28,055 bases of DNA from JBEKSX01 sp049516635 (GCA_049516635.1 JBEKSX010000034.1:1-28055); one strand, 5' to 3'. Shown: positions 1-6,349, counted from the stretch's first letter. A program made the numbers and translations. The notes: generated by a model not told the origin, from the letters alone.

Positions 1-1
1 C

Positions 2-202
2 AAGATTAGCAAAGCTAAGGCATCGTTAAAAATCTCAGAGCTATCTAAGGGTAAGTATGCCGTCAAGTCTGGTAAAGCCAATCTGAACGATGCTACGGTC
101 TATCAGAGGGCACTTCTAGCGAAGCTAGAACATCGGACTAACTACGGCGAAGTTATCAGCAAGGCTGATGCCTCTCGGCGAATCTCCAAACTGCTCAAAT
201 AG
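2..202 (+). CDS. 3' end of an unrecognised gene with two copies of an ISKAxAS motif
   Basis: An open frame runs in from the window edge and ends at TAG 200-202, giving 66 C-terminal residues. The peptide contains two related segments, ISKAKASLKISEL near its start and ISKADASRRISKLLK at its end. The second is preceded by a Gln/Leu-rich helix-like stretch (YQRALLAKLEHR). A helix followed by a (T/S)KAxASxxIxxL tail is the pattern I associate with DUF3072-like C-terminal motifs in small phage and plasmid proteins; this resemblance is from memory and weak. The base composition (roughly half G+C by eye) is clearly higher than the AT-rich DNA that follows, and the gene runs into the truncated hemerythrin gene without a spacer. 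It may be foreign DNA or a contig-joining artefact. Function unknown. Confidence 0.55.
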   Translation, partial: KISKAKASLKISELSKGKYAVKSGKANLNDATVYQRALLAKLEHRTNYGEVISKADASRRISKLLK

Positions 203-204
203 CC

Positions 205-492
205 TCAAAACGAGACTGATAAATCTTTAATATGTTTTCGTCCTTGTTCATGTTCATATAGCATAACACCAATAGGTCCGTTTTCTTTACGGATACCTTT
301 TTCGATTAGTTTCGGAAAAAGTAAATCTTCTTCTTTACCATGATGGCATTTGTCAGCAAATGTTTTAATGAAATCAATTATTTGTGCCAAATGTACAATA
401 TTCGGCTCATTCATTGCCGATATTTGCTCCATAATATTAAGCATTAACAAAATTCCTTCGTGCTCTTGCTTTAAATCTTCAGTTGCTTTCAT
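205..492 (-). pseudogene. Hemerythrin-like protein, truncated at the C-terminus
   Basis: The 95 residues match the first half of the bacterial hemerythrin-like domain, a four-helix bundle that binds a di-iron centre and is linked to oxygen, NO or redox sensing. Visible features are the first-helix EHEG motif (His11), the second-helix motif CHHGKEEDLLFP, and the third-helix segment YEHEQGR. The family normally runs to about 150-190 residues, with a fourth helix bearing a KEDNxLFP-type ligand motif. Here the match stops at DLS, then three unrelated residues and TGA, exactly where the foreign-looking segment 1-202 begins. Without the fourth helix it should not form a complete di-iron site. It lies 18 bp downstream of the tetR-family gene on the same strand, so the two were probably co-transcribed. 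Confidence 0.75.
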
Positions 493-510
493 TTTATTAT
501 TTTTTTATAT

Positions 511-1104
511 TTATTTAATTAGTAGATGATTTAATGTATTCCAAAGTTTTTCACCTTTTTTTTTCAAATCAAAACCGAAGTCAGATAATCCCCATTGAGT
601 AACAATTAAACGCATACTTGCCATAAAAATAAAAACCATTTGATCGTTTTCGATATCATTTCTAATCTCTCCCTTTTTAATCCCTTCCTTGAAAATCTTA
701 CTAAGATTTTTTTTTGCTTCCTGCATAATTGAATAAATTATCTTTCGTAATATTACATTATTTTTATAAATACCATCAGAAAGCAAAACAATAATGTAAG
801 ATGGGTTTTTTGCAAACGCTTCTAATTGTTTACTGTATAATATTTTAAGTTTATCAGAAGATGATAAATCTAATTTTTCAATACCTCGATAAATATTAAT
901 AACATATTCTTTTAAATAATTAAGCGTATTATCCAGCAGAATATGTTTACTTTTAAAATGTCTATAAATTGCTGATTCGACGATACCCGTTTTTTCGGAT
1001 AGTTTTTTAATAGTTAATCCTTGTATTCCGTTTGTTCCAATAAGCTCAATGGTATTGTTTATTATTTGTATCTGTCTCGACGTGTATTTTTGTTTTATTT
1101 TCAT
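511..1104 (-). CDS. TetR/AcrR-family transcriptional regulator
   Basis: This is a 197-residue one-component repressor-type protein. The N-terminal helix-turn-helix covers about residues 10-55: the segment GIQGLTIKKLSEKTGIVESA followed by IYRHFKSKHILLDN is the standard TetR DNA-binding signature. The rest is an all-helical ligand-binding and dimerisation domain whose inducer cannot be read from the sequence. A near-perfect palindrome of TetR-operator style lies 7-24 bp upstream of the start, so autoregulation is likely. A second, imperfect copy lies before the divergent 93-residue gene. The truncated hemerythrin gene follows in the same direction, which suggests that the regulated function was redox or NO related (inference). 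The gene is very AT-rich compared with the housekeeping block. Confidence 0.9.
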   Translation of the reverse strand: MKIKQKYTSRQIQIINNTIELIGTNGIQGLTIKKLSEKTGIVESAIYRHFKSKHILLDNTLNYLKEYVINIYRGIEKLDLSSSDKLKILYSKQLEAFAKNPSYIIVLLSDGIYKNNVILRKIIYSIMQEAKKNLSKIFKEGIKKGEIRNDIENDQMVFIFMASMRLIVTQWGLSDFGFDLKKKGEKLWNTLNHLLIK

Positions 1105-1110
1105 TTTATA

Positions 1111-1128
1111 AGTGAGTGAATACTCACT
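1111..1128. promoter_or_regulatory. TetR-type operator upstream of the tetR gene
   Basis: The sequence AGTGAGTGAATACTCACT is a perfect 7-bp inverted repeat (AGTGAGT / ACTCACT) around a 4-bp centre. GAGTGA-n-TCACTC palindromes are classic operators of TetR-family regulators. It sits directly upstream of the regulator's start codon, between it and an AT-rich TATATT stretch that could be the -10 box. Autorepression is the inferred role. Confidence 0.7.
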
Positions 1129-1506
1129 CTTAAATATAATATTATTTTTCCCTATAAAAAATGAAATTTTAAATTATTATTTCTCAAAAATCGTTTTTTT
1201 ATATTTTTATTTTATTTAGGTTTTATCATTGAGGTAAATGTTTGAGCTTTACCAAAAGTACAATATTTTTGAGGTATGAGTGCAAAAATGCAATTGAGAA
1301 TTATGCATTTTTTAATATTAATAAAAGAAATGATGTATAATTAATGTGAGGAATTCGATTTAAGATTATAAGGATTTTGCAGTATTTAGGATATATTATT
1401 AAATTCTATTATTTTTTGGTAAACGAATAATAATTTGATTCGCTACAATATACAAATATAATGATTTTGTTTTTAGAAAATTAAATTGCTATTTTAAATC
1501 AATTAA

Positions 1507-1523
1507 GAATGAGGTTCTCACTC
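1507..1523. promoter_or_regulatory. Second, imperfect TetR-type operator
   Basis: GAATGAG-GTT-CTCACTC is a 7-bp inverted repeat with one mismatch. Its right half plus flank, CTCACTCT, is identical to that of the operator at 1111-1128. It lies 22 bp upstream of the ATG of the 93-residue gene, a position that would block transcription or sit over the start site. This ties that gene to the neighbouring TetR protein (inference). Confidence 0.5.
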
Positions 1524-1545
1524 TTTTATTCTTTGGAATACAAAA

Positions 1546-1827
1546 ATGGATCCCATAAAATACCTTATAAAAACCGATAATGACAGAACTTACAGCTTGT
1601 ATATTATGGAAGCTGATGAGTACCTTAAGGGGAAATTTATAGGATTGTTCTTATACTATGATAACGGCGAAGAAATAGATACGGCAGAAGACCTCTGGAT
1701 CAAGCTTCGCCATAGGTTACTTTTTGAAAATTCGGTAGAAGCGATAAAGCAAAAAGTGATGGAATATGGTGATGGCAGGAATGAAAAGTACATCTTTCTT
1801 GAAGTACAAGAACCGTATCTTGTTTAA
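1546..1827 (+). CDS. Hypothetical 93-residue protein, probable TetR target
   Basis: I do not recognise the family. The product is a small acidic protein with no signal peptide or membrane segment. It alternates beta-like stretches (KYLIKTDNDRTYSLYIM, KFIGLFLYYDNG, KYIFLEVQEPYLV) with an amphipathic helix around residues 50-73. The ATG at 1546 follows an operator-like palindrome by 22 bp, and there is no strong Shine-Dalgarno. A hairpin with a T-run follows the stop, so it is likely a single-gene unit. Codon use is less AT-biased than in the adjacent tetR gene. The operator suggests control by the divergent TetR protein. Confidence 0.7.
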   Translation: MDPIKYLIKTDNDRTYSLYIMEADEYLKGKFIGLFLYYDNGEEIDTAEDLWIKLRHRLLFENSVEAIKQKVMEYGDGRNEKYIFLEVQEPYLV

Positions 1828-1844
1828 AATTATTTCTTTATAAT

Positions 1845-1873
1845 AAAACCCCGTCTTCAGACCGGGGTTTTTT
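1845..1873. terminator. Rho-independent terminator after the 93-residue gene
   Basis: AAAACCCC (1845-1852) pairs with GGGGTTTT (1864-1871), with a partly self-pairing loop, and the T-run extends to 1873. The A-run on the left side means it could also work on the minus strand. Confidence 0.8.
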
Positions 1874-1884
1874 ATTATAAATGG

Positions 1885-1910
1885 AACAAGGGAGCATTGA
1901 CTCCCTTGTT
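1885..1910. repeat. Perfect 10-bp hairpin, CAAGGGAG type
   Basis: AACAAGGGAG (1885-1894), loop CATTGA, CTCCCTTGTT (1901-1910). It lies between converging genes and may terminate the minus-strand gene ending at 1938. A near-identical hairpin is found at 12275-12296, so this is a recurring module rather than a chance palindrome. Confidence 0.6.
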
Positions 1911-1937
1911 TAGCTAAAATCCTATTCTAAATACTTA

Positions 1938-2435
1938 TTATTCGCCTTCTTTTTTAGGTTCTTTCTTAATTTCCTTCGGCGGCGCAATATTTTCTATCTT
2001 CTGTTCGGGAGTCTGGTTTTCATTACTCCTCTGGTAATTTCTGTACTCTACACTATTACCGTTAGTCGGTGGAGTGTATACCCTTCTATGCGAAATTCTT
2101 CTTGAATGTCTTCTGTTCCTCTTTGAGCCTTTTCTTCTTTTAGAATATTTCTTCTTACCGGCGCTTCGTTTGTTCTTAGAACCTTTTTTCTTTTTCGAAG
2201 AATATTTCTTCTTTGATTTCTTGGTTGATCTCTTCTTAGACGTCTTTTTCGATGATCTCTTCTTCGTGGACTTTTTTCTTGATGTCTTTTTCCTGGATGT
2301 TTTCTTCCTCGGTTTTTTCTTGGCAAATTCGGTTTTTCCGGCGAGCTTGGTAGTGTTTGAGAGGCCTACTTCAGGCATACTGGAGAAACCAAAAATTAAA
2401 AGAAAAATCCAGATGAATAGAGATTTCTTGACCAT
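1938..2435 (-). CDS. Exported Lys/Arg/Ser-rich basic protein
   Basis: The 165-residue product begins with a clear signal peptide (MVKKSLFIWIFLLIFGFSS, probable cleavage by about residue 26). It continues as an extremely basic low-complexity region, about residues 39-118, built from degenerate KKTSRKK/KKSTKKR-type units. A more ordinary Pro/Glu/Lys-rich tail follows. The composition recalls histone H1 tails, but the signal peptide places it outside the cytoplasm. Possible roles are binding of polyanions such as LPS, teichoic-like polymers or extracellular DNA, or protection of the envelope; none of these can be shown here. The start is supported by purine-rich AAGG just upstream. A 16-bp perfect palindrome lies at 2453-2468 in the leader. 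Confidence 0.75.
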   Translation of the reverse strand: MVKKSLFIWIFLLIFGFSSMPEVGLSNTTKLAGKTEFAKKKPRKKTSRKKTSRKKSTKKRSSKKTSKKRSTKKSKKKYSSKKKKGSKNKRSAGKKKYSKRRKGSKRNRRHSRRISHRRVYTPPTNGNSVEYRNYQRSNENQTPEQKIENIAPPKEIKKEPKKEGE

Positions 2436-2452
2436 CCTTATTTTCCTTTCTA

Positions 2453-2468
2453 TTCCGTTCGAACGGAA
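2453..2468. promoter_or_regulatory. 16-bp perfect palindrome in the leader of the basic-protein gene
   Basis: TTCCGTTCGAACGGAA is self-complementary over all 16 bases. It lies 18-33 bp before the start codon of the minus-strand basic protein and about 90 bp before the promoter box of mnmA. It could be an operator for a dimeric regulator or an RNA hairpin; no regulator is identifiable. Confidence 0.4.
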
Positions 2469-2559
2469 CTAATACATTATTAAATACGTTATAAAATAAC
2501 CATTATTTTGCATATATTGCAACCCACTATTTTATCTTTTTTTTAAACTCCATTATAAA

Positions 2560-2567
2560 TACCTTTG
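2560..2567 (+). promoter_or_regulatory. Bacteroidota-type -7 box upstream of mnmA
   Basis: TACCTTTG matches the TAnnTTTG -7 consensus of Bacteroidota sigma factors exactly. TTTT (3 of 4 to TTTG) lies 19 bp upstream. Transcription would begin about 15 nt before the TTG start of mnmA. Confidence 0.5.
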
Positions 2568-2588
2568 TATACATAGAACCTTTCAAAA

Positions 2589-3689
2589 TTGTCAAAAAAG
2601 AATAAAAAAACTGTAGTCGCAGCGATGAGCGGAGGCGTGGATTCTTCTGTTGCAGCCGCTCTGCTCCAAAGAGAAGGTTATATAGTCATTGGTGTTACCA
2701 TGAAGACGTGGGGATATGACGAAATCCCCGAGAGAGATTCCGGATGCTGTTCACTCGAGACGATCTATGATGCGCGAAATGTAGCGAACAAACTCGGGAT
2801 ACACCACTATACTGTTGATTTTACCGAAAGATTCAATGATACTGTAGTAACAAATTTCATTGAGGAATATCTTAAAGGAAGAACTCCAAATCCATGTGTG
2901 CTGTGCAACAAGGTGATCAAGTGGGGAGCACTCCTGGAAAAAGCAGAATCGCTCGGCGCAGATCATATTGCAACGGGGCATTACGCAAAAATTAATTTCA
3001 ATGAAGAAACACAACGATACTTTATTTCAGCTTCAGATGATAAAACAAAAGATCAATCTTATGCACTATGGCAGGTTTCCCAGAATGCATTGAGCAGGAC
3101 CCTTTTTCCACTAGGGACTTATCGTAAAACAGAAATCCGCAAAATGGCAAAAGAACTTGGACTTAAATCAGCTGATACACCTGACTCACAGGAAATTTGT
3201 TTTGTACCGAACAATAATTACAGGGAGCTGCTACAGTTCAGGATACCCGATCTTCAGAATAAGGTCGGAGAAGGCGATATCATCTATCACAATAAAAAAA
3301 TTGGGATGCACAAGGGTTATCCGTTCTATACTATCGGGCAACGCAGGGGCTTAAATATATCTCTCGGCAAGCCGGTATATGTATCGAAGATAGATCCTCA
3401 AAATAACATTATTTATGTGGATGATCCTTCCGGACTCTATAACCGTGCATTTATTGCTAACAACATCAATTTGATGCTGTACGAAAAGATAGATAAACCG
3501 ATGGAAGCGAGGGTAAAGATAAGGTATAAAGATAACGGTGCCCCGGCGATAATCGAACAACTTGACATTTCGAGCATAAAAGTAATATTCGATACTCCTA
3601 AAAGGTCCATCACTCCGGGACAATCTGCGGTATTCTATCGGGGTGATGACATTATAGGAGGCGGAACAATTGATGCTGTTCTGGAGTAA
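2589..3689 (+). CDS. mnmA: tRNA-specific 2-thiouridylase MnmA
   Basis: MnmA is a cytoplasmic ATP-dependent enzyme that thiolates U34 of tRNA-Glu, -Gln and -Lys using sulfur relayed from a cysteine desulfurase. The 366-residue length equals the family norm. The N-terminal adenylation site SGGVDSSVAA (residues 14-23) is the PP-loop motif. The two catalytic cysteines are Cys103 in NPCVLCN and Cys204 in SQEICFVP, with the tRNA-recognition GHYA and DQSYALW motifs between them. The C-terminal beta-barrel is present. The start is TTG at 2589; no in-frame ATG is better placed, and a TAnnTTTG promoter box lies 22 bp before it. It stands alone, with no operon partner on the same strand for 175 bp. Confidence 0.97.
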   Translation: MSKKNKKTVVAAMSGGVDSSVAAALLQREGYIVIGVTMKTWGYDEIPERDSGCCSLETIYDARNVANKLGIHHYTVDFTERFNDTVVTNFIEEYLKGRTPNPCVLCNKVIKWGALLEKAESLGADHIATGHYAKINFNEETQRYFISASDDKTKDQSYALWQVSQNALSRTLFPLGTYRKTEIRKMAKELGLKSADTPDSQEICFVPNNNYRELLQFRIPDLQNKVGEGDIIYHNKKIGMHKGYPFYTIGQRRGLNISLGKPVYVSKIDPQNNIIYVDDPSGLYNRAFIANNINLMLYEKIDKPMEARVKIRYKDNGAPAIIEQLDISSIKVIFDTPKRSITPGQSAVFYRGDDIIGGGTIDAVLE

Positions 3690-3694
3690 TTTTC

Positions 3695-3727
3695 AGAACC
3701 ACTGATTTTAAAGATTAAAATGATTTC
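3695..3727. repeat. Degenerate copy of a GAACCAC...GATTTC repeat
   Basis: The stretch beginning AGAACCACTGATTTTAAAG resembles, in inverse orientation, the element at 27870-27947 (reverse complement GAACCACAGATTACGCTGATT). Shared blocks are GAACCAC-GATT and the closing GATTTC. It looks like an eroded member of a dispersed intergenic repeat. Confidence 0.35.
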
Positions 3728-3828
3728 CCGGATGAAAATGTAAATATTGTGTTATTAGTATGGAACATAATTATTTTAGAACGATATAATACTATAGGTG
3801 AATTATATTGAATAAAATTAATCTTTTT

Positions 3829-3843
3829 GACAATTACATTGTC
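3829..3843. promoter_or_regulatory. Palindrome over a possible promoter of the 3865 lipoprotein gene
   Basis: GACAAT-TAC-ATTGTC is a perfect 6-bp inverted repeat. It overlaps TTGACA (3827-3832), which is followed 16 bp later by TATAAA (3849-3854), a sigma70-like pair. Transcription from it would start only a few bases before the ATG at 3865, so either the mRNA is nearly leaderless or the promoter reading is wrong. An operator role is possible. Confidence 0.35.
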
Positions 3844-3864
3844 TAAACTATAAATAGATATTAT

Positions 3865-4452
3865 ATGGGAAAATATAGAAAAATCGTATTTTTAGTTATT
3901 CTTTTGCCGCTTTCAAGCCTGTTTTTGTCGTGTTCGGCTTCGACTACATTGACAAGCTGGAAAGATCCTTATTACACCAATAAAGTTTCGAAGATATGTG
4001 TTTTTACATTGATAAAAGATATTGAGGTAAAAAAAACATTTGAAACTGAAATAGTTAACTCACTCAAACAAATCGGAGTACCTGCGATCACAAGCATGTC
4101 AATACTCGCCCCGAAGGAAAAGTATACGAACGAACAGATGCAAAAAATGTTCGAGGATCACAACGTGGACGCGATCCTGACACTAAAGTATACAGGTACG
4201 AAAGAGACCCAGGTTCATTACAACGGGTTTTACGACTGGTATTCCTGGGGGTGGGGATACATGTATTCACCCGGTTATACAGAAGTTTATCGGTCTGTAA
4301 AAGTAGATTGTTCATTATTTTCAGTTGCTACCGGTAAGGAAATATGGATTGCTTCTACTCGGACGCAGAATTACTGGAGCCTGGATGACCTTGCTTCATC
4401 GCTCGGGGATGAACTCGCTTACAATCTGCAGGCAGATAAAATGGTAAAATAG
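3865..4452 (+). CDS. Predicted lipoprotein of unknown function
   Basis: The product (195 residues) has an N-terminal hydrophobic signal ending in a lipobox-like LFLSC (Cys23), so it is probably anchored in the inner or outer membrane. The mature part starts with a TSWKDP segment followed by alternating strands and helices (KICVFTLIKDIEVKKTFETE; an NVDAILTLKY strand). This order resembles periplasmic lipoproteins of the DUF4136/GNA1162-like type; I offer that only as a fold-level impression. An aromatic Tyr/Trp/Gly-rich loop (FYDWYSWGWGYMYSPGY) lies at about residues 122-138. Its neighbours, mnmA and the convergent DinB-like gene, say nothing about its role. Confidence 0.75.
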   Translation: MGKYRKIVFLVILLPLSSLFLSCSASTTLTSWKDPYYTNKVSKICVFTLIKDIEVKKTFETEIVNSLKQIGVPAITSMSILAPKEKYTNEQMQKMFEDHNVDAILTLKYTGTKETQVHYNGFYDWYSWGWGYMYSPGYTEVYRSVKVDCSLFSVATGKEIWIASTRTQNYWSLDDLASSLGDELAYNLQADKMVK

Positions 4453-4549
4453 ATCTTCTAAACTGCTGATCGGTTGAATAAAAAGATTTCTTAGATTCAT
4501 ATCCGGCACACTTTATAAGCTAACACATCCGTTAGAAGGCATTTAAATT

Positions 4550-5017
4550 TTATTTATAACCCATAGGTTCTTTTCCGATCTGTCTCCTTAAAATGCCTAT
4601 CTGTCCCAGATGGTATGCCTCATGATGCATAACGTAGGCGAGGAAACCTCTTATGCTTCTCTCATCCACAGGCAGCCATGATGGTCCTTCGGCATCCAGA
4701 TGGGTCCCGGTCAGATTATTCAATGCTATACTTAATGGCATCGCAATTTCATTCCATTTGGATTTTATATCTCCGAGTGTGGGATATTCTACTGCAGGAT
4801 CAAATCCCTTTCCAAACACATTGAACCTCCCATCTTCTTTTATCCCTGCATAATCTTTCAACAATAAACGGGTGCCCACCAGATGTCCTGCCAGCCACTT
4901 GATATTATTTACTTTATGCTCCATCTTTTCATTTGCCTCATTTTCACTGATGTCTTTCAATGCATTATTAAACAAGCGCGTGTGGAAGTCAAACTGGATC
5001 ACAAAAGTTGCAGTCAT
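4550..5017 (-). CDS. DinB-like metal-dependent protein
   Basis: This 155-residue protein has the four-helix DinB/YfiT fold, whose members bind a divalent metal through three histidines. Some act as thiol transferases or hydrolases; many are uncharacterised. The candidate ligands are His45 in LAGHLV and His132 and His136 in MHHEAYHLGQIGILRRQIG, the characteristic C-terminal helix. No signal peptide is present, so it is cytoplasmic. It is monocistronic and divergent from the CBM9-like lipoprotein gene across about 280 bp. The substrate and biological role cannot be inferred from context. Confidence 0.85.
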   Translation of the reverse strand: MTATFVIQFDFHTRLFNNALKDISENEANEKMEHKVNNIKWLAGHLVGTRLLLKDYAGIKEDGRFNVFGKGFDPAVEYPTLGDIKSKWNEIAMPLSIALNNLTGTHLDAEGPSWLPVDERSIRGFLAYVMHHEAYHLGQIGILRRQIGKEPMGYK

Positions 5018-5238
5018 TATGGTACTAATTAATTAATATATAGATTATCCCTATAACTGATGGTCAAAGGAATTGAACCCGATAGAGATGTATATTATAA
5101 GTGAAAATCCTTACTTATCGTATTAAAGTTCCTGAAAGCGCGGCTTGCTAATCCTTGTTAAGTTAAAAATTTTTCATTACAGTAACAAACATTTACAAAA
5201 CTTTTACATCCTGAAAAGAATCGTTAAGCAGAAATTGA

Positions 5239-5246
5239 TAGCTTTG
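5239..5246 (+). promoter_or_regulatory. Bacteroidota-type -7 box upstream of the 5297 gene
   Basis: TAGCTTTG is an exact TAnnTTTG match 50 bp before the ATG at 5297. No good TTTG -33 partner is visible at the usual 19-21 bp spacing. Confidence 0.4.
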
Positions 5247-5296
5247 TATCTATAGTTTACCTTGTATGTTCATACTTTTTAAAATTAATAACACAT

Positions 5297-6097
5297 ATGT
5301 TCAGAACTAAACTTTTAATACCGTTCATTTGCATAACTCTTTGGGAGGGATGCAGCAGTATCGATATAACCAACAGTAAATGGGCTGACGAACCGGTCAC
5401 GATCGATGGGGTGAATGGAGATTGGAAAGATAAAAACTTTGTGGTTAAAGATGAAAATATAATGGTCGGAATTCAAAACGACAGCGAATACCTTTACCTC
5501 ATGCTGACAACAGGAGACAGAAACAATCAATTGCAGATACTCGGGAGAGGATTTACAGTCTGGTTGGATAAGAACGGAGGCAATGATAAAAATTTCGGGA
5601 TAAAATTTCCGGTAGGACTGTTCGGATCACCTATGACATTTACGCAGGGAGACCAGGATGACAACACGGACAGGATGGATCAGATGTTTCAAAGAGCAGA
5701 TGCAAATACGACGATCCAGATCCTGGGACCCGGTGAGAATGATAATCAAAGCGTCATGCTTGCCGATGCCAAGGGCATCTCAATTAAGATGGGAAGGCAA
5801 AACAGCGTACTGGTCTATGAAATGAAAATTGCACTGAAAAAGAGCAGTGATGATATATATGCGATAGGCATAAAAAACCTTAATTCTCAGATCGGAGTAG
5901 GATTTGAAACAGCGGAAATCAACAGAGACAACAAAGAGCAAAGAAATCAGAACGGGGACCAAAATCCCGGAAACCGCGGTCCCGGGAACAGAGGCCACGG
6001 CAATTTCGGACGCGGCCAAAACAGGGGTTCTATGCCCGAACCGCTCAAATATTGGGTGAAAGTAACACTGGCAGTGAAAGGTACAAATACTAAATAA
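5297..6097 (+). CDS. Lipoprotein with CBM9/DOMON-like domain and Gly/Asn-rich linker
   Basis: The 266-residue product begins with a short hydrophobic signal ending in EGC (Cys19), an atypical but plausible lipobox. The segment PVTIDGVNGDWKD (about residues 33-45), followed by beta-rich sequence with Gly/Asn turns, is the usual opening of CBM9-type or DOMON-like beta-sandwich domains, which bind sugars or haem outside the cytoplasm. About residues 211-250 form a low-complexity Asn/Gly/Arg-rich stretch with repeated GNRGPGNRGHGN-type units, and a last beta strand (YWVKVTLAVKG) follows it. The low-complexity segment is thus inserted before the final strand. Ligand unknown. The gene is monocistronic and ends just before a degenerate REP copy. 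Confidence 0.65.
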   Translation: MFRTKLLIPFICITLWEGCSSIDITNSKWADEPVTIDGVNGDWKDKNFVVKDENIMVGIQNDSEYLYLMLTTGDRNNQLQILGRGFTVWLDKNGGNDKNFGIKFPVGLFGSPMTFTQGDQDDNTDRMDQMFQRADANTTIQILGPGENDNQSVMLADAKGISIKMGRQNSVLVYEMKIALKKSSDDIYAIGIKNLNSQIGVGFETAEINRDNKEQRNQNGDQNPGNRGPGNRGHGNFGRGQNRGSMPEPLKYWVKVTLAVKGTNTK

Positions 6098-6114
6098 GTA
6101 TAAACGTGGTCTCT

Positions 6115-6131
6115 TCAGGTCTGCGATCTGA
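6115..6131. repeat. Degenerate REP palindrome
   Basis: TCAGGTC-TGC-GATCTGA is a 7-bp inverted repeat with one mismatched (G-T type) pair. It matches the REP palindromes at 6290-6312 and 6934-6954. Its left arm supplies the stop codon of the minus-strand 50-residue gene. Confidence 0.55.
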
Positions 6132-6267
6132 CAATCATTACAGGTATAACCATTCTCGGCTTAGGAGTCTTGATGTAGGTATTCCTCATTATCCTCGACA
6201 TGAACACGATAATGGCGAGGATAATGATGATTATAATGAAGAACCAGTTTTTGAATTTTGATTGCAT
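6115..6267 (-). CDS. Small membrane protein, 50 residues
   Basis: An ATG at 6267 opens 50 codons ending in TGA at 6115. The peptide has a short basic start (MQSKFKNW), one strongly hydrophobic segment at about residues 9-23 (FFIIIIIILAIIVFM), and a basic C-terminal tail. This is a typical single-pass small membrane protein. There is no clear Shine-Dalgarno. Its last residues are encoded by a degenerate REP palindrome, which suggests REP insertion trimmed or extended the gene. It lies downstream of the RAYT gene on the same strand. A chance frame cannot be excluded, but codon use (many ATC, AGG, ATG) resembles the local genes. Function unknown. Confidence 0.45.
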   Translation of the reverse strand: MQSKFKNWFFIIIIIILAIIVFMSRIMRNTYIKTPKPRMVIPVMIVRSQT

Positions 6268-6289
6268 GAAACATTAAATTATTTGTGTT

Positions 6290-6312
6290 CTGTCAGGTCT
6301 GTGACCTGACAG
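6290..6312. repeat. REP palindrome, left flank of the RAYT gene
   Basis: CTGTCAGGTC-TGT-GACCTGACAG is a perfect 10-bp stem with a 3-base loop. The core TGTCAGGTC...GACCTGACA is shared with the copy on the other side of the transposase gene (6934-6954). Confidence 0.85.
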
Positions 6313-6330
6313 GCTGCCTCGAAGGGCAGC
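6313..6330. repeat. Secondary hairpin beside the REP
   Basis: GCTGCC-TCGAAG-GGCAGC is a 6-bp perfect stem directly abutting the REP palindrome, and it lies just downstream of the transposase stop. It may be part of the mobile unit or a terminator stem, though it lacks a T-run. Confidence 0.5.
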
Positions 6331-6349
6331 AAGATGAATAAGCTTTATT

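Larger units (their letters stand above)
1105..1545. other. Divergent AT-rich intergenic region between tetR and the 93-residue gene
   Basis: These 441 bp hold no convincing gene on either strand. They are extremely AT-rich and carry one operator-like palindrome at each end (1111-1128 and 1507-1523). The middle shows no recognisable RNA gene or riboswitch. The simplest reading is a divergent promoter region shared by the regulator and its putative target. Confidence 0.6.

Noticed and set aside
1..170. Three small palindromes with AGC-RAR-GCT centres (6-18, 114-130, 155-169), reminiscent of integron attC or a hairpin array
   Set aside because: Two of them come from Ser-Lys-Ala codons (AGC AAR GCT) of the repeated protein motif, and no attC-type RYYYAAC/GTTRRRY pairs or regular spacing are present.
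2074..2472. Long plus-strand frame rich in Phe and Leu
   Set aside because: It is the antisense shadow of the Lys/Ser-rich protein gene, whose AAG/AAA codons read as CTT/TTT on the other strand.
5069..5080. GGGTTCAATTCC on the minus strand, like a tRNA T-arm
   Set aside because: The flanking bases do not form a T-stem and no acceptor, D or anticodon arms are found around it.
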